From the NCBI RefSeq assembly GCF_945957265.1, contig NZ_CAMFKO010000011.1, positions 1 through 64,000 of the forward strand: a DNA stretch of 64,000 nucleotides. Reading direction: 5' to 3'. Below are positions 29,409 through 42,659 of this stretch, one piece after another. Each line of letters starts with the position of its first letter. The stretch's first letter is position 1. Below the pieces are notes generated by a model. The model searched no databases. It was not told the origin of the DNA and worked only from the letters and a program-made list of their open reading frames with translations. This DNA is from an uncultured Dechloromonas sp. (GTDB taxonomy: Bacteria; Pseudomonadota; Gammaproteobacteria; Burkholderiales; Rhodocyclaceae). Both the position numbers and the translations under genes were made by a program.

Positions 29409-30635
29409 TCAGCTGCGGTAGTCGGCGTTGATCTTGACGTAGTCGTACGAGAAGTCGCAGGTATAGACGCTGGCCCGGGCTTCGCCCCGGCCGAGATCGA
29501 CACGCACCGTGATTTCGGCCTGCGCCATGACGCGCGCCCCGTCGGCTTCCTGGTAGGCGGCGGCACGGCCGCCGTTCTCGGCCACCAGCACGTCGTCGAG
29601 CCACACCTTGACGGCATCGACATCGAGATCGGCAATGCCGGCATAGCCGACGGCGGCCAGGATGCGGCCGAGGTTGGGGTCGGAGGCGAAGAAGGCCGTC
29701 TTGACCAGCGGCGAGTGGCCGATGGCATAGCCGACCTGGCGGCATTCCTCGACGTTCCTGCCGCCCTGCACGGCAACGGTGATGAACTTGGTGGCGCCCT
29801 CGCCGTCGCGGACGATGGCCTGCGCCAGCTCGACCGACACGGCAACGATGGCGGCCTTGACCTCGGCCCAGCCGGCGTCGCTTTCGGCGGCGAAGCGGGC
29901 GCCCGACTGGCCGGTGGCGACCATCACGTAGGAGTCGTTGGTCGAGGTGTCGCCATCGACGGTGATGCAGTTGAACGAGGAGTCGGCAGCCTCCTTGACC
30001 AGGCTGTCGAGCAGCGGCTGGGCAATGCCGGCGTCGGTGGCGAGGAAGCCGAGCATGGTCGCCATGTTCGGCTTGATCATGCCGGCGCCCTTGGAGATGC
30101 CGGAAACGGTGATCGTCTTGCCACCGACCGTGACCCGGCGCGACGCTGCCTTGGCGACGGTATCGGTGGTCATGATGGCGTGGGCGGCGGCATGCCAGTT
30201 GTCGGCCTTCAGATCGGCCTGGGCGGCCGGCAGGCCGGCCTTCAGGCGGTCGACCGGCAGCGGCTCGAGGATGACGCCGGTCGAGAACGGCAAAACCTGG
30301 TCGGCGGCGATGCCCAGCAGTTCGCCGACGGCATTGCAGCTGGCCTGCGCCGTCTGGCGACCCGGTTCGCCGGTGCCGGCGTTGGCGATGCCGGTATTGA
30401 CGACCAGCGCGCGGATTTCCTGGCCGCCGGCGAGATGCTTGCGGCACAGCTGCACCGGTGCGGCGCAGAAGCGGTTCAGCGTGAATACGCCAGCCACGGT
30501 GCAACCGGCGTCGAGCGCGACCAGGGTCAGGTCGCGACGATTTTTCTTGCGGATTTCGGCTTCGGCAACGCCGAGGCGGACACCGGCCACCGGAAAGAGT
30601 TGATCGGCAGCGGGGGTGGCGTAATTCACAGGCAT
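29409..30635 (-). CDS. argJ: Bifunctional glutamate N-acetyltransferase / amino-acid acetyltransferase
   Basis: Ornithine acetyltransferase of arginine synthesis, which recycles the acetyl group from N-acetylornithine to glutamate. The 408-residue precursor contains the self-cleavage site in [16 protein letters not shown], where the Thr becomes the N-terminal nucleophile of the beta chain, and the conserved [13 protein letters not shown]. The length is typical. Whether it also uses acetyl-CoA (bifunctional) cannot be read from these motifs. It lies downstream of secA, as in many Betaproteobacteria. Confidence 0.94.
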   Translation of the reverse strand: MPVNYATPAADQLFPVAGVRLGVAEAEIRKKNRRDLTLVALDAGCTVAGVFTLNRFCAAPVQLCRKHLAGGQEIRALVVNTGIANAGTGEPGRQTAQASCNAVGELLGIAADQVLPFSTGVILEPLPVDRLKAGLPAAQADLKADNWHAAAHAIMTTDTVAKAASRRVTVGGKTITVSGISKGAGMIKPNMATMLGFLATDAGIAQPLLDSLVKEAADSSFNCITVDGDTSTNDSYVMVATGQSGARFAAESDAGWAEVKAAIVAVSVELAQAIVRDGEGATKFITVAVQGGRNVEECRQVGYAIGHSPLVKTAFFASDPNLGRILAAVGYAGIADLDVDAVKVWLDDVLVAENGGRAAAYQEADGARVMAQAEITVRVDLGRGEARASVYTCDFSYDYVKINADYRS

Positions 30636-30665
30636 TTTAGGATCCAGGATCGCGTTGATAGGATC

Positions 30666-30688
30666 GAGGCCAGCACTTGGCTGGCCTC
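30666..30688. terminator. Hairpin between secA and argJ
   Basis: A 9-bp perfect stem (30666-30674 with 30680-30688) lies 37 bp past the secA stop. No T-run follows on the minus strand. Beside it, the repeated CTAACG/CTAAC units (30698-30715) form a short imperfect direct repeat. Partial termination or processing is possible. Confidence 0.45.
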
Positions 30689-30725
30689 CAGATTTTGCTA
30701 ACGGCTAACGACTAATGACCAACAA

Positions 30726-33437
<2,712 letters not shown>

Positions 33438-33537
33438 CGCGAGATAAGGTGGTTGCGCGGGTGGCGGCAAAGCGCGGATTCTAGCACGCCCCTCCCCCCC
33501 GATGATGACGACCTAAATCAAGAGCGCGGCGATCAGG

Positions 33538-34458
33538 CTAGCGACGCTTGAGATGCGCGTATTCGTCGCCCTGCTTGAGGAAATGCGCCGGATTCTGGGC
33601 GACGCCCTGCATGCGAACCTCGAAATGCAGGTGCGCCCCCGTCGAGCGCCCGGTGTTGCCGACGGCGCCGATCAACTGCCCGCGCTTCACCAGCGACGCC
33701 GGCTTGATATCGATGCGCGACAGGTGAGCATAGCGGGAAACCAGGCCTTCGCCGTGGTCGATGTCGATCACGTTGCCGAAATCGGGATGGTAGGCCGCCG
33801 CCAGGACAACTCCGTCGGCGGTCGCGACGACCGGCGTCCCCGTTTCGGCGTTGAAATCGATCCCTTCGTGCATGGCGCGGGCGCCGGCTATCGGATCGGC
33901 GCGATGACCGAAAGGCGAGCCGAGATAGGCGTCCTTGACCGGCAGGACGGTCGGCAGCAGACGCTCCCTGACCCGCTTTTCCAGCAGCTTGTATTCGACA
34001 TGCGCCAGATCGTCGCTGCGCTGGTCGACCAGCACGGCGAGACGTTCGATTTCCTTCTGCAATTCGCCCGCGTTCATCGGCGCCGGCACATACGGGCCGC
34101 CCTGCGCCGCCTTGAGCGTATCGACCTGGCGCTCGCGCCTGACGCCGGCAATGCCGGAAAGGCGGTCGCCCAGCGCATCGAGCTGCAACACCTGCGCCTG
34201 CAGTTCACCCAGCCGGGTCGCCATCAGCTGCAGGTTGCTGTCGACATGATCGCGGGTCTTGCGATCCTCCTGCAAATGCAGGGTCACCAGCAGGTCCTCG
34301 ACCAGCGGCAAGCGCAGCGCCACCGACAGCCACGAAAACAGGGCCGACGTGGAAAACACCAGCAGCAGCAACGCGAATATCGTCGCGAGCACATGCCGGG
34401 GCATAATGGTGATCGTGCGCGCCGCCTTCAGATGGCGCGAAACGAGAATGATCTGCAC
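33538..34458 (-). CDS. M23 family peptidase (LytM/NlpD-like)
   Basis: A 306-residue periplasmic murein hydrolase or activator anchored by one N-terminal helix (about residues 24-45), with a coiled coil in the middle and a C-terminal LytM domain. The zinc ligands are present: HEGIDF (H-x3-D) and HLHFEV (HxH), plus RYAHL, so it is probably catalytically active. The start is a GTG at 34458 because a perfect AGGAGGT lies just upstream; longer versions would lose this. It is divergent from dciA with only 10 bp between start codons. Confidence 0.88.
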   Translation of the reverse strand: MQIILVSRHLKAARTITIMPRHVLATIFALLLLVFSTSALFSWLSVALRLPLVEDLLVTLHLQEDRKTRDHVDSNLQLMATRLGELQAQVLQLDALGDRLSGIAGVRRERQVDTLKAAQGGPYVPAPMNAGELQKEIERLAVLVDQRSDDLAHVEYKLLEKRVRERLLPTVLPVKDAYLGSPFGHRADPIAGARAMHEGIDFNAETGTPVVATADGVVLAAAYHPDFGNVIDIDHGEGLVSRYAHLSRIDIKPASLVKRGQLIGAVGNTGRSTGAHLHFEVRMQGVAQNPAHFLKQGDEYAHLKRR

Positions 34459-34468
34459 GGAACCTCCT

Positions 34469-34903
34469 ATGTACAAAGGGCCAGAGCAATACCTCAACAG
34501 CGATGCGACAACGAGCCGCATCATGGCCCACGCACGTCTGCTGCAGAAGCTCTCGCGCCGCTTCGAAGCGATAGCCCCAGCCGGGCTGCGCCACGCCGCG
34601 CGCGTTGCCAATTACAAGTCGGGGACTATCGTTATCCACACCGACAACGGTGCGGTCGCCGCCAAGATTCGCCAGATGAGCCAGCGCCTGTGCGACGAGT
34701 TATCCAGGGGAGGGGCGGAGTGTAGCGCCCTGGAGGTCAAAGTGCAACCCCGCCAAATCCCTTTCCAATCAACGAGTTCAACCTTGAAACCGCTGTCCGG
34801 CAAGGCTTTTGGCATGCTCGAATCGACCGCCAAAAAACTGCCCGAGGGGCCGTTGCGGAAGGCCTTGCAAACCCTGCTGGAGCGCGCCGCTAGAGCGGAA
34901 TGA
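34469..34903 (+). CDS. dciA: DciA-family protein (DUF721), predicted replicative helicase loader
   Basis: A 144-residue protein whose C-terminal two thirds fit the DciA/DUF721 KH-like fold (LRHAARVANYKSGTIVIHTDNGAVAAKIRQM). DciA is the ancestral bacterial loader of DnaB helicase where DnaC is absent. The ATG at 34469 is tentative; a second in-frame ATG at 34523 also fits and neither has a strong Shine-Dalgarno. Start codons of this gene and the M23 peptidase are 10 bp apart, so each promoter should lie inside the other gene. Its 3' end overlaps a small convergent gene by 14 bp. Confidence 0.78.
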   Translation: MYKGPEQYLNSDATTSRIMAHARLLQKLSRRFEAIAPAGLRHAARVANYKSGTIVIHTDNGAVAAKIRQMSQRLCDELSRGGAECSALEVKVQPRQIPFQSTSSTLKPLSGKAFGMLESTAKKLPEGPLRKALQTLLERAARAE

Positions 34904-35078
34904 TCGCCAGGCGCTCGACGAACATCAGCGCAAAGATCAGCAGCGCGAAAACCACGGCATAGCGGAACAGGCGCCAACTGAAGGCGAGGTATTGGCGATT
35001 GCCGGTAAAGGCATAGACGACCAACCCGACGCCGATGGCGATGACGACGAGGACTGCCAGCAGACGCAGCAGCCACAT
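34890..35078 (-). CDS. Small two-helix membrane protein
   Basis: A 62-residue protein with two predicted transmembrane helices (about residues 2-24 and 36-57) separated by a short loop (GNRQYLAFSWR). The function is unknown. It lies 6 bp downstream of lpxC on the same strand and is probably co-transcribed with it. Its last codons overlap the 3' end of the convergent dciA gene. Confidence 0.72.
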   Translation of the reverse strand: MWLLRLLAVLVVIAIGVGLVVYAFTGNRQYLAFSWRLFRYAVVFALLIFALMFVERLAIIPL

Positions 35079-35084
35079 GGCGTA

Positions 35085-35999
35085 TCAGGCGGCCTGGGCC
35101 AGCCAGCGGGTGACGCCGCTCGGGGCGTGCGCCGCTTCGTCGAAGGTGGTCAGCTCCCAGGCATCCTGCTGCTCGAGCAGGGCGCGGGCCAGCTGGTTGT
35201 TCAGGGCGTGGCCGCCCTTGTGCGACGAATAGGCGGCGAGCAGCGGATGGCCGAGCAGGTAGAGGTCGCCGACGGCGTCGAGGATCTTGTGCTTCACGAA
35301 CTCGTCGCCGTAGCGCAGACCGTCCTGGTTCAGCACGCGGAATTCGTCGAGGACGATGGCGTTTTCCAGCCCGCCGCCCAGCGCCAGGCCGTTTTCGCGC
35401 AGGTATTCGACTTCCTGCATGAAGCCGAAGGTCCGGGCGCGCGACACTTCGCGGACGTAGGACTGCTCGGCGAAGTCGATTTCGGCCTTCTGCGCCGACT
35501 TGTCGATGGCCGGATGGTTGAAGACGATGGAAAAGGCCAGCTTGTAGCCGTCGTAGGGCACGAAGCGCGCCCACTTGTCGCCATCCCTGACCTCGATGGG
35601 CCGGGTGACGCGGATGAATTTCTTGGCGGCTTCCTGCTCCTCGATGCCAGCGGACTGGATCAGGAACACGAAGGGCGCGGCGGAACCGTCGAGAATGGGC
35701 ACTTCCGGCGCATCCAGGTCGATCCAGCAATTGTCGATGCCCAGCCCGCAGAGGGCAGACATCAGGTGTTCGATGGTCCCCACCTTGACCCCGTCCACTT
35801 CGAGACAGGAGCACATGCGGGTGTCGCCAATCAGGACTGCCTTGGCAGGAATGTCCTTGGGTTCGGGCAGATCGACGCGACGGAAGACGATGCCGGTATC
35901 CGGGGCTGCCGGGCGCAGGGTCATGTTGACCTTGACGCCGCCATGCAGGCCGACACCTGAGGCGCGAATGATCGTCTTGAGCGTGCGTTGCTTGAGCAT
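35085..35999 (-). CDS. lpxC: UDP-3-O-acyl-N-acetylglucosamine deacetylase
   Basis: The committed step of lipid A synthesis, a cytosolic zinc amidase. The 304-residue protein has the zinc ligands in EHLMSAL (His) and [10 protein letters not shown] (His and Asp), and the conserved SGVGLHGG near the start. The ATG at 35999 gives the conserved MLKQRTLK start. It closes the dcw cluster after ftsZ (85-bp gap), a common proteobacterial order. Confidence 0.96.
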   Translation of the reverse strand: MLKQRTLKTIIRASGVGLHGGVKVNMTLRPAAPDTGIVFRRVDLPEPKDIPAKAVLIGDTRMCSCLEVDGVKVGTIEHLMSALCGLGIDNCWIDLDAPEVPILDGSAAPFVFLIQSAGIEEQEAAKKFIRVTRPIEVRDGDKWARFVPYDGYKLAFSIVFNHPAIDKSAQKAEIDFAEQSYVREVSRARTFGFMQEVEYLRENGLALGGGLENAIVLDEFRVLNQDGLRYGDEFVKHKILDAVGDLYLLGHPLLAAYSSHKGGHALNNQLARALLEQQDAWELTTFDEAAHAPSGVTRWLAQAA

Positions 36000-36084
36000 G
36001 CTAAGTGCTTGAATGATTGGGGAAGGCGGCGGATTGTAACACAAGCCGCCGCCACCCTTTTTCAGAGAAAGCTTTTGTTACGCT

Positions 36085-37272
36085 TTAATCCGCCTGTTTA
36101 CGCAGGAAAGCCGGGATGTCGTAACGGTCGACGCCACTGTTGGCAAGGGCTTCGACGGTAACGTTGCGTTTACGCACCACGGCCGGGACGTCGGCGATCT
36201 GGTTGTAGTCGATGGATGGACCGGCACCGAAGGCGACGGCATCGTGCGTGCCGGTGGCCTGGGCCTGGACCAGCACCGGCTGGGTGAACACTTCCGGCTT
36301 GCTGCGCACGGCGGCGGCAACCTGGCCGAGGCCGGTGGCGACCACGGTGACGCGCAGGGCGTCGCCCATCAGCTCGTCGTACACGGCGCCGAAGATGATG
36401 TGCGCGTCTTCGGCGGCGAAGGCCTTGACGGTGTTCATCACTTCGTTGACTTCCTTCATCTTCAGGTTGCCCTTGGCGGCGGTGATGTTCACCAGCACGC
36501 CCTTGGCGCCGGACAGATTGACGCCTTCGAGCAGCGGCGAGGCGACGGCCTGCTCGGCGGCGATGCGGGCGCGGTCGACGCCGGCAGCGGCGGCGGAGCC
36601 CATCATGGCGCGGCCCATTTCACCCATGACCGTGCGCACGTCTTCGAAGTCGACGTTGACCAGGCCCGGGTAGGTAATGATTTCGGCAATACCGCCGACG
36701 GCGTTCTTCAGCACGTCGTCGGCCGCCTTGAAGCAGTCGTCGACATCGGCGTCGTCGCCCATGACTTCCATCAGCTTGTCGTTGAGGATGACGATCAGCG
36801 AATCGACGTGCTTGGAGAATTCGGCGATGCCGGCTTCGGCCGCCTTCATGCGCTTGCCGCCTTCGAAGCTGAACGGCTTGGTGACCACGCCGACGGTCAG
36901 GATGCCCATTTCGCGGGCGATCTCGGCGACCACCGGGGCGGCCCCGGTGCCCGTGCCACCGCCCATGCCGGCGGTGATGAAGGCCATGTGGGCGCCTTGC
37001 AGCGAAGCGCGGATTTCGTCGCGGTGCGCCTGGGCGGCTTCCTGGCCCTTTTCCGGCTTGGCACCGGCGCCGAGGCCGCTCTGGCCCAGCGACAGCTTGC
37101 TCGATGCGGCATTGCGGCCCAGGGCCTGCGCATCGGTGTTGGCGGCGATGAACTCGACGCCGTTCACGCCTTCGTTGATCATGTGCTCGATGGCATTGCC
37201 GCCGGCACCGCCGACGCCGAACACCTTGATGATCGTGCCGCTTTCCTCGTCCTTCTCGATGATCTCAAACAT
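36085..37272 (-). CDS. ftsZ: Cell division GTPase FtsZ
   Basis: The tubulin homologue that forms the Z-ring, 395 residues. The GTP signature GGGTGTG is at residues 104-110, the T7 loop carries the catalytic Asp in NVDFEDVRTVM, and the linker is followed by the conserved C-terminal peptide YDIPAFLRKQAD, which binds FtsA and ZipA. A strong AGAGGAGG precedes the ATG, consistent with high expression. Confidence 0.98.
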   Translation of the reverse strand: MFEIIEKDEESGTIIKVFGVGGAGGNAIEHMINEGVNGVEFIAANTDAQALGRNAASSKLSLGQSGLGAGAKPEKGQEAAQAHRDEIRASLQGAHMAFITAGMGGGTGTGAAPVVAEIAREMGILTVGVVTKPFSFEGGKRMKAAEAGIAEFSKHVDSLIVILNDKLMEVMGDDADVDDCFKAADDVLKNAVGGIAEIITYPGLVNVDFEDVRTVMGEMGRAMMGSAAAAGVDRARIAAEQAVASPLLEGVNLSGAKGVLVNITAAKGNLKMKEVNEVMNTVKAFAAEDAHIIFGAVYDELMGDALRVTVVATGLGQVAAAVRSKPEVFTQPVLVQAQATGTHDAVAFGAGPSIDYNQIADVPAVVRKRNVTVEALANSGVDRYDIPAFLRKQAD

Positions 37273-37308
37273 GACTACCTCCTCTGAAAAAACCGTTTAA
37301 ATTCAAAA

Positions 37309-38538
37309 TTAGAAGTTCTTGACGAACCAATCCTTCATGCTGGAAAAGACATCCTTGATGCCCTGCTTTTCCTGAATCTTTTGCCCCCGCTTGCGCTGGG
37401 CCTGCGCTTCGAGCAGCAGGCCGAAAGCCGTCGAGAAGCGCGGGCTTTGCACGACGTCGGCCAGGCTGCCGTGGTATTTCGGGTTGCCGAGACGAACCGG
37501 CATGTGGAAGATTTCCTCGCCCAGCTCGACCATGCCCGGCATCACGCTGGCGCCGCCGGTGAGCACGATGCCGGACGACAGCACTTCCTCGAAGCCGGCG
37601 CGGCGCAGCTCGTTCTGGATCAGCTCGTAGAGCTCCTCGACGCGCGGCTGGATGACGTCGGCCAGCGCCCGGCGGCTCAGGCTGCGGCTGGGGCGGTCGT
37701 CGACGCCGGCGACATCGAGGTTTTCGTTGATGTCGGCCAGTTGCGACAGGGCGCAGCCGTACTTGCACTTGATGTCCTCGGCCTCGCGGGTCGGCGTGCG
37801 CAGCGCCATGGCGATGTCGTTGGTCACCTGGTCGCCGGCGATGGGGATGACCGAGGTGTGGCGGATGGCGCCCTGGGTCCACACGGCGATGTCGGTGGTG
37901 CCGCCGCCGATGTCGATCAGGCAGACGCCGAGGTCCTTCTCGTCCTCGGACAGCACGGCGTAGCTGGAGGCCAGCGGCTGCAGCACCAGGTCATTGACCT
38001 CCAGGCCGCAGCGGCGCACGCACTTGACGATGTTCTGGGCGGCCGACACGGCGCCGGTGACGATGTGCGTCTTCACCTCCAAGCGCATGCCGCTCATGCC
38101 GATCGGCTCGCGGATGCCGTCCTGGCCATCGATGACGAATTCCTGGGTGAGGATGTGCAGGATCTCCTGGTCGGCCGGGATCGGCATGGCGCGCGCCGTT
38201 TCGATGACCCGCTCGACGTCGCTCTGGGTCACTTCCTTATCCTTGATCGCCACCATGCCGTTGGAGTTGAAGCTCTTGATGTGGCTGCCGGCGATGCCCG
38301 TATAGACGTTGCTCACCTTGCAGTCGGCCATCAGCTCGACCTCCTGGATGACGCGGCTGATGGTGTGCACCGTTTCCTCGATGTTCACCACGACGCCCTT
38401 CTTCAGGCCCTTGGAGTCCTGCGAGCCCATGCCGATGACGTTCAGCTGCCCCTCGTTGTTGATCTCGGCGACCAGCGCGACGATCTTCGAGGTGCCGATA
38501 TCCAGGCCGACGACCAAATCCTTGTTATCCCTGCTCAT
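37309..38538 (-). CDS. ftsA: Cell division protein FtsA
   Basis: The actin-like membrane tether of the Z-ring, 409 residues. It has the phosphate-1 motif VGLDIGTSKI, the adenosine segment VLTGGASVMPG and a C-terminal amphipathic helix (DVFSSMKDWFVKNF) for membrane binding. It sits between ftsQ (4-bp gap) and ftsZ (36-bp gap). Confidence 0.97.
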   Translation of the reverse strand: MSRDNKDLVVGLDIGTSKIVALVAEINNEGQLNVIGMGSQDSKGLKKGVVVNIEETVHTISRVIQEVELMADCKVSNVYTGIAGSHIKSFNSNGMVAIKDKEVTQSDVERVIETARAMPIPADQEILHILTQEFVIDGQDGIREPIGMSGMRLEVKTHIVTGAVSAAQNIVKCVRRCGLEVNDLVLQPLASSYAVLSEDEKDLGVCLIDIGGGTTDIAVWTQGAIRHTSVIPIAGDQVTNDIAMALRTPTREAEDIKCKYGCALSQLADINENLDVAGVDDRPSRSLSRRALADVIQPRVEELYELIQNELRRAGFEEVLSSGIVLTGGASVMPGMVELGEEIFHMPVRLGNPKYHGSLADVVQSPRFSTAFGLLLEAQAQRKRGQKIQEKQGIKDVFSSMKDWFVKNF

Positions 38539-38542
38539 GTCC

Positions 38543-39283
38543 TTACTTTCCCTTCCCCTCGGCCGCGACCCTCATCGCGAAGCCATTCGGATACCGCAAA
38601 TCCACCACGGCCGGTCTGACCGCCCGCTTGGCGACCATTTCCGGATACACCTCGATAAAGCGCGCCAGCCGCACGCCGACCGGCGACTTCGGCTGTTCGC
38701 GGCCGATATCGACCAACATCCCGTTCTGCAACTTCAAGGCCCAGGCCAGGCGCGGCGACAAGGTCACCTGCACCGGCACCTCGCCGACCGCCTTGAAGGC
38801 GCCGACCAGCTCGCCGTATTCCTTCAGCACCTCCGGCGCCGTGCCGAGCGGCCCGAAAAGCAGCGGCATGGCGCTCGCCTCGCTGTCCGGCAGGCTGGCG
38901 GCGAACACCTCGCCATAGCTGTTCACCAGCTCGCCCCGCCCCTCGCCCCAACGGGCGACCGGTTTGTGCTCCTCGATGCTGACCTCGAGCCGATCCGGCC
39001 ACTGGCGACGGATATCCACCTTGCGCACCCAGGGCAGCTTCTCCAGCGCGCCGCGCACCGACTCCAGGTTGATGCTGAAGAAATTGCCCTTCAGCGACGC
39101 CGGCAGCACCTGCTCCACCTCGCCGCGCCGGGTATGCGCCAGCGTGTCGGCGAACACCACGTGACGCACCGGCAAGGACGGCACCCGCACCAGCCAGACT
39201 GCGGCGGCAGCCAGCAACGCCGCCGACGCGACCAGCATCAGCAGGTCGGCGATGGCGTTGAGCAGGTGCGGTTTGTTCCACAT
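38543..39283 (-). CDS. ftsQ: Cell division protein FtsQ
   Basis: A bitopic divisome protein linking early and late components. The 246-residue sequence has a short cytoplasmic tail, one helix (about residues 12-31), a POTRA domain (VPSLPVRHVVF to about residue 110) and the FtsQ beta domain ending at a variable tail. It lies 9 bp after ddlB. Confidence 0.93.
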   Translation of the reverse strand: MWNKPHLLNAIADLLMLVASAALLAAAAVWLVRVPSLPVRHVVFADTLAHTRRGEVEQVLPASLKGNFFSINLESVRGALEKLPWVRKVDIRRQWPDRLEVSIEEHKPVARWGEGRGELVNSYGEVFAASLPDSEASAMPLLFGPLGTAPEVLKEYGELVGAFKAVGEVPVQVTLSPRLAWALKLQNGMLVDIGREQPKSPVGVRLARFIEVYPEMVAKRAVRPAVVDLRYPNGFAMRVAAEGKGK

Positions 39284-39292
39284 GCATCGTTC

Positions 39293-40201
39293 TCAGTCGT
39301 TCGCAGCCAGTTCGAGGACGCGGCGGACCAGCACCGGGTATTCCATGCCGGCGACGCGGGCGCCCATCGGCACCAGCGAGTGGTCGGTCATCCCCGGGGC
39401 GGTATTCACTTCCAGGTAATAGTGATTGCCGGCCTCGTCCATCAGGAAATCGACACGGCCCCAGCCGCGGCCGCCGAGGATGCGGAAGGCTTCCAGCGCA
39501 CCCTTGCGGATTTCCATTTCCTTGGCTTCCGGCAGGCCGCAGGGACACAGGTACTTGGTGTCGTCGCGGTTGTACTTGGCCTCGTAGTCGTACCACTCGG
39601 TCGCCGGCTCGATCTTGATGATCGGCAGCACTTCGTCGCCGACGATACCGACCGTGTATTCGCCACCCATCACGCCCTTCTCGGCGATGACCAGCGGATC
39701 GTGCCTGGCGGCCTCCTCGTAGGCGGCCTTGAGTTCGCCGCGCGCCTTGACCTTGGTGACGCCGATCGACGAGCCTTCGCGCGCCGGCTTGACGAACAGC
39801 GGCAGGCCGAGCTGTTCCTCGACCTCGGCGAAATCGGAATCGGCGTTCAACAGCGCGTATTCCGGCACCGGCAGGCCGGCCGCCTGCCACATCAGCTTGG
39901 TGCGGAACTTGTCCATGGCCAGCGCCGAGGCGAGCACGCCTGAACCGGTGTAGGGAATGTGCATGACCTCGAGGGCGCCCTGGATCGTGCCGTCCTCGCC
40001 ATGGCGGCCGTGCAGCGCAATGAAGGCGCGGTCGTAGCCCTTCAGGTCGTCCAGCGTCTGGGTGGCCGGATCGAAGGCATGGACGTCGATGCCCTGCCCC
40101 TGCAGCGCGGCCAGGACGCGCGAACCACTGTTCAGGGAAACCTCGCGCTCGGCGGACGTACCGCCGAAGAGGACTGCGACTTTGCCGAAACTGCTGCTCA
40201 T
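39293..40201 (-). CDS. ddlB: D-alanine--D-alanine ligase
   Basis: An ATP-grasp enzyme joining two D-Ala for the UDP-MurNAc-pentapeptide. The 302-residue protein has [41 protein letters not shown] and [14 protein letters not shown] in order. The ATG at 40201 overlaps the murC stop by ATGA. Confidence 0.96.
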   Translation of the reverse strand: MSSSFGKVAVLFGGTSAEREVSLNSGSRVLAALQGQGIDVHAFDPATQTLDDLKGYDRAFIALHGRHGEDGTIQGALEVMHIPYTGSGVLASALAMDKFRTKLMWQAAGLPVPEYALLNADSDFAEVEEQLGLPLFVKPAREGSSIGVTKVKARGELKAAYEEAARHDPLVIAEKGVMGGEYTVGIVGDEVLPIIKIEPATEWYDYEAKYNRDDTKYLCPCGLPEAKEMEIRKGALEAFRILGGRGWGRVDFLMDEAGNHYYLEVNTAPGMTDHSLVPMGARVAGMEYPVLVRRVLELAAND

Positions 40202-41604
40202 TTGCCTTCCACCAGCTTGCCGGGCACCGCGCCGATCGAGCCGGCACCCATGGTCAATACCACGTCGCCATCGCGGACGACATCCATGATCGTTTGCGGC
40301 ATGGCCGCGATATCCTCGACGAACACCGGCTCCACCTTGCCGGTCACGCGCAGGGCGCGGGCCAGCGAACGGCCGTCGGCGGCGACGATGGGCGCTTCGC
40401 CGGCGGCGTAGATCTCGGCCAGGCAGAGCGCATCGACGGTGCTCAGCACCTTGACGAAATCCTCGAAGCAGTCGCGCGTCCGCGTATAGCGGTGCGGCTG
40501 GAAAGCCAGCACCAGCCGGCGCCCCGGGAAGGCGCCGCGGGCGGCGGCCACGGTGGCGGCCATTTCGACCGGGTGGTGGCCGTAATCGTCGACCAGGGTG
40601 AAGCTGCCGCCCGAAGTACCGTCCTCGTTGCGCAGGGCCACTTCGCCGTAACGCTGGAAGCGGCGGCCGACGCCCTTGAACTCGGCCAGCGCCTTGACGA
40701 TGGCCTCGTCGGCGACCTGCACCTCGGTCGCCACGGCAATGGCGGCCAGCGCGTTGAGCACGTTGTGCATGCCCGGCGTGTTGAGCACGATGGGCAGGCG
40801 GGTCGTCGTGCCATTGACGCGCACGCAGGTAAAACGCATGCGGCCGTCCTCGGCGACTACATCCTCGGCGTAGAAGTTGTTCTCCTTCGACAGGCCGTAG
40901 GTGATGATCTGCTTCGGCACGCGCGGCAGGATGTCGCGGACGTTGGCGTCGTCGCCGCAGACCACGGCCACGCCGTAGAAGGGCAGGCGGTTGAGGAAAT
41001 CGACGAAGGCCGTCTTCAGGCGCTCGAAGTCGTGGCCGTAGGTTTCCATGTGGTCGGCGTCGATATTGGTGACCACCGAGATGACCGGCGACAGGAACAG
41101 GAAGGAAGCATCCGACTCGTCGGCCTCGGCCACCAGGAAGTCGCCGCTGCCCAGGCGGGCGTTGGCGCCGGCGGCGTTCAGGCGGCCGCCGATGACGAAG
41201 GTCGGGTCGATGCCGCCTTCGGCCAGGATGCTGGTGACCAGGCTGGTCGTCGTCGTCTTGCCGTGCGTGCCAGCGATGGCGATGCCGCTCTTCAGGCGCA
41301 TCAGCTCGGCCAGCATCTGGGCGCGCGGCACGACCGGGATTTTCCGCTCGCGGGCGGCGACCACTTCCGGGTTGTCGGCCTTGACCGCGGTCGATACCAC
41401 CAGCGCATCGGCCCCGGCGATGTTTTCGGCGGCATGGCCGACCATCACCTTGACGCCCTCGCCCTCCAGGCGGCGGGTCGTCGCGCTGGCCGCGATATCC
41501 GAACCGCTGACCATGAAGTCGAGGTGGGCCAGCACTTCGGCGATACCGCTCATGCCCGAGCCGCCGACGCCGACGAAATGGATGTTCTTGACCTTGTGTT
41601 TCAT
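40198..41604 (-). CDS. murC: UDP-N-acetylmuramate--L-alanine ligase
   Basis: Adds the first residue of the peptide stem. The 468-residue Mur ligase shows the N-terminal [17 protein letters not shown] Rossmann motif, the ATP loop [11 protein letters not shown] and the central [10 protein letters not shown] motif, followed by the C-terminal DDYGHHPVE. It overlaps both murG (ATGA) and ddlB (ATGA). Confidence 0.97.
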   Translation of the reverse strand: MKHKVKNIHFVGVGGSGMSGIAEVLAHLDFMVSGSDIAASATTRRLEGEGVKVMVGHAAENIAGADALVVSTAVKADNPEVVAARERKIPVVPRAQMLAELMRLKSGIAIAGTHGKTTTTSLVTSILAEGGIDPTFVIGGRLNAAGANARLGSGDFLVAEADESDASFLFLSPVISVVTNIDADHMETYGHDFERLKTAFVDFLNRLPFYGVAVVCGDDANVRDILPRVPKQIITYGLSKENNFYAEDVVAEDGRMRFTCVRVNGTTTRLPIVLNTPGMHNVLNALAAIAVATEVQVADEAIVKALAEFKGVGRRFQRYGEVALRNEDGTSGGSFTLVDDYGHHPVEMAATVAAARGAFPGRRLVLAFQPHRYTRTRDCFEDFVKVLSTVDALCLAEIYAAGEAPIVAADGRSLARALRVTGKVEPVFVEDIAAMPQTIMDVVRDGDVVLTMGAGSIGAVPGKLVEGK

Positions 41605-42659
41605 TTGGCGATATCCGTGCAAAGTTGGGCGACAGCCTCGGTCGCATCGGGCTTGGCCATGCTGCGCGCCTTGTCGGCCATTTCCAGCAACTGGCCCCGG
41701 GAATAGTTGCGGATCAGCGCGATCGACTCCGGCGTCAGGTCGGTCTGCGGCAACAGGAAGGCGCCGCCGACGCCGACCAGGAACCTGGCGTTGCCGGTCT
41801 GGTGGTCGTCGACCGCATGCGGGAAAGGCACCAGGATGCTGGCCACGCCGGCAGCGGCCAGTTCGGCGATGGTCAGCGCGCCGGCCCGGCAGATCACCAG
41901 GTCGGCCCACTCGTAGGCGCCGGCCATGTCCTCGATGAAGGACACGCAGTGCGCCTGGACGCCGACCGCGGCGTAATTGGCCTGCAGGGCTTCGATATGT
42001 TTCTCGCCGGCCTGATGGACGATCTGCGGCTGTTCGGCCTCACCGAGCAGGGCCATGCCCTTGGGCACCATCTCGTTCAGCGCCTGGGCACCCAGGCTGC
42101 CGCCGATGACCAGGATGCGCAGGGCGCCGCTGCGCTCGGCGAAACGCTCGGCCGGCGGGGCGATCTTCGCAATGTCCGGGCGCACCGGATTGCCGACCCA
42201 TTCGCCTTTTTTCAGCACATCGGGGAACCCGGTCACGATGCGGTCGGCAACCCCGGCCAGCACCCGGTTGGCCAGGCCGGCGACCGAATTCTGCTCGTGC
42301 AGCACCAGCGGCACGCCGGTCAGCGCGGCCATCATGCCCCCCGGGAAGGTGATGTAGCCGCCCATGCCGAGCACGACATTCGGCTTGACCTGGCGAATGG
42401 CCCGCAGCCCCTGCCAGAAGCCGCGCAACAGGTTGAGCGGCAGCAGCAGCTTGCGCAGGATGCCCTTGCCGCGCAGCGCCGAGAACTTGACCCACACCAT
42501 CTCGAAGCCGTGCTGCGGCACCAGGCGTGCTTCCATGCCCTCCGGGTTGCCAAGCCAGACGACCCGCCAGCCGGCATCGCGCAACTGATGCGCGACAGCC
42601 AGGGCCGGGAAGATATGGCCGCCGGTACCGCCGGCCATGACCAGGATGGTCTTGCTCAT
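41601..42659 (-). CDS. murG: UDP-GlcNAc--lipid I N-acetylglucosaminyltransferase
   Basis: Makes lipid II at the inner membrane. The 352-residue GT-B enzyme has the first Gly-rich loop [16 protein letters not shown], the second [11 protein letters not shown], the third [12 protein letters not shown] and the UDP-GlcNAc signature [15 protein letters not shown]. Its ATG overlaps the stop codon of the displaced second copy of the ftsW 3' end (42656-42688), the relic of the original ATGA junction. Confidence 0.97.
   Translation of the reverse strand: MSKTILVMAGGTGGHIFPALAVAHQLRDAGWRVVWLGNPEGMEARLVPQHGFEMVWVKFSALRGKGILRKLLLPLNLLRGFWQGLRAIRQVKPNVVLGMGGYITFPGGMMAALTGVPLVLHEQNSVAGLANRVLAGVADRIVTGFPDVLKKGEWVGNPVRPDIAKIAPPAERFAERSGALRILVIGGSLGAQALNEMVPKGMALLGEAEQPQIVHQAGEKHIEALQANYAAVGVQAHCVSFIEDMAGAYEWADLVICRAGALTIAELAAAGVASILVPFPHAVDDHQTGNARFLVGVGGAFLLPQTDLTPESIALIRNYSRGQLLEMADKARSMAKPDATEAVAQLCTDIAK

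Noticed and set aside
30698-30722. Short CTAACG/CTAAC direct repeats as CRISPR or iteron
   Set aside because: Units are only 5-9 bases, imperfect and without spacers; no cas or replication gene nearby.
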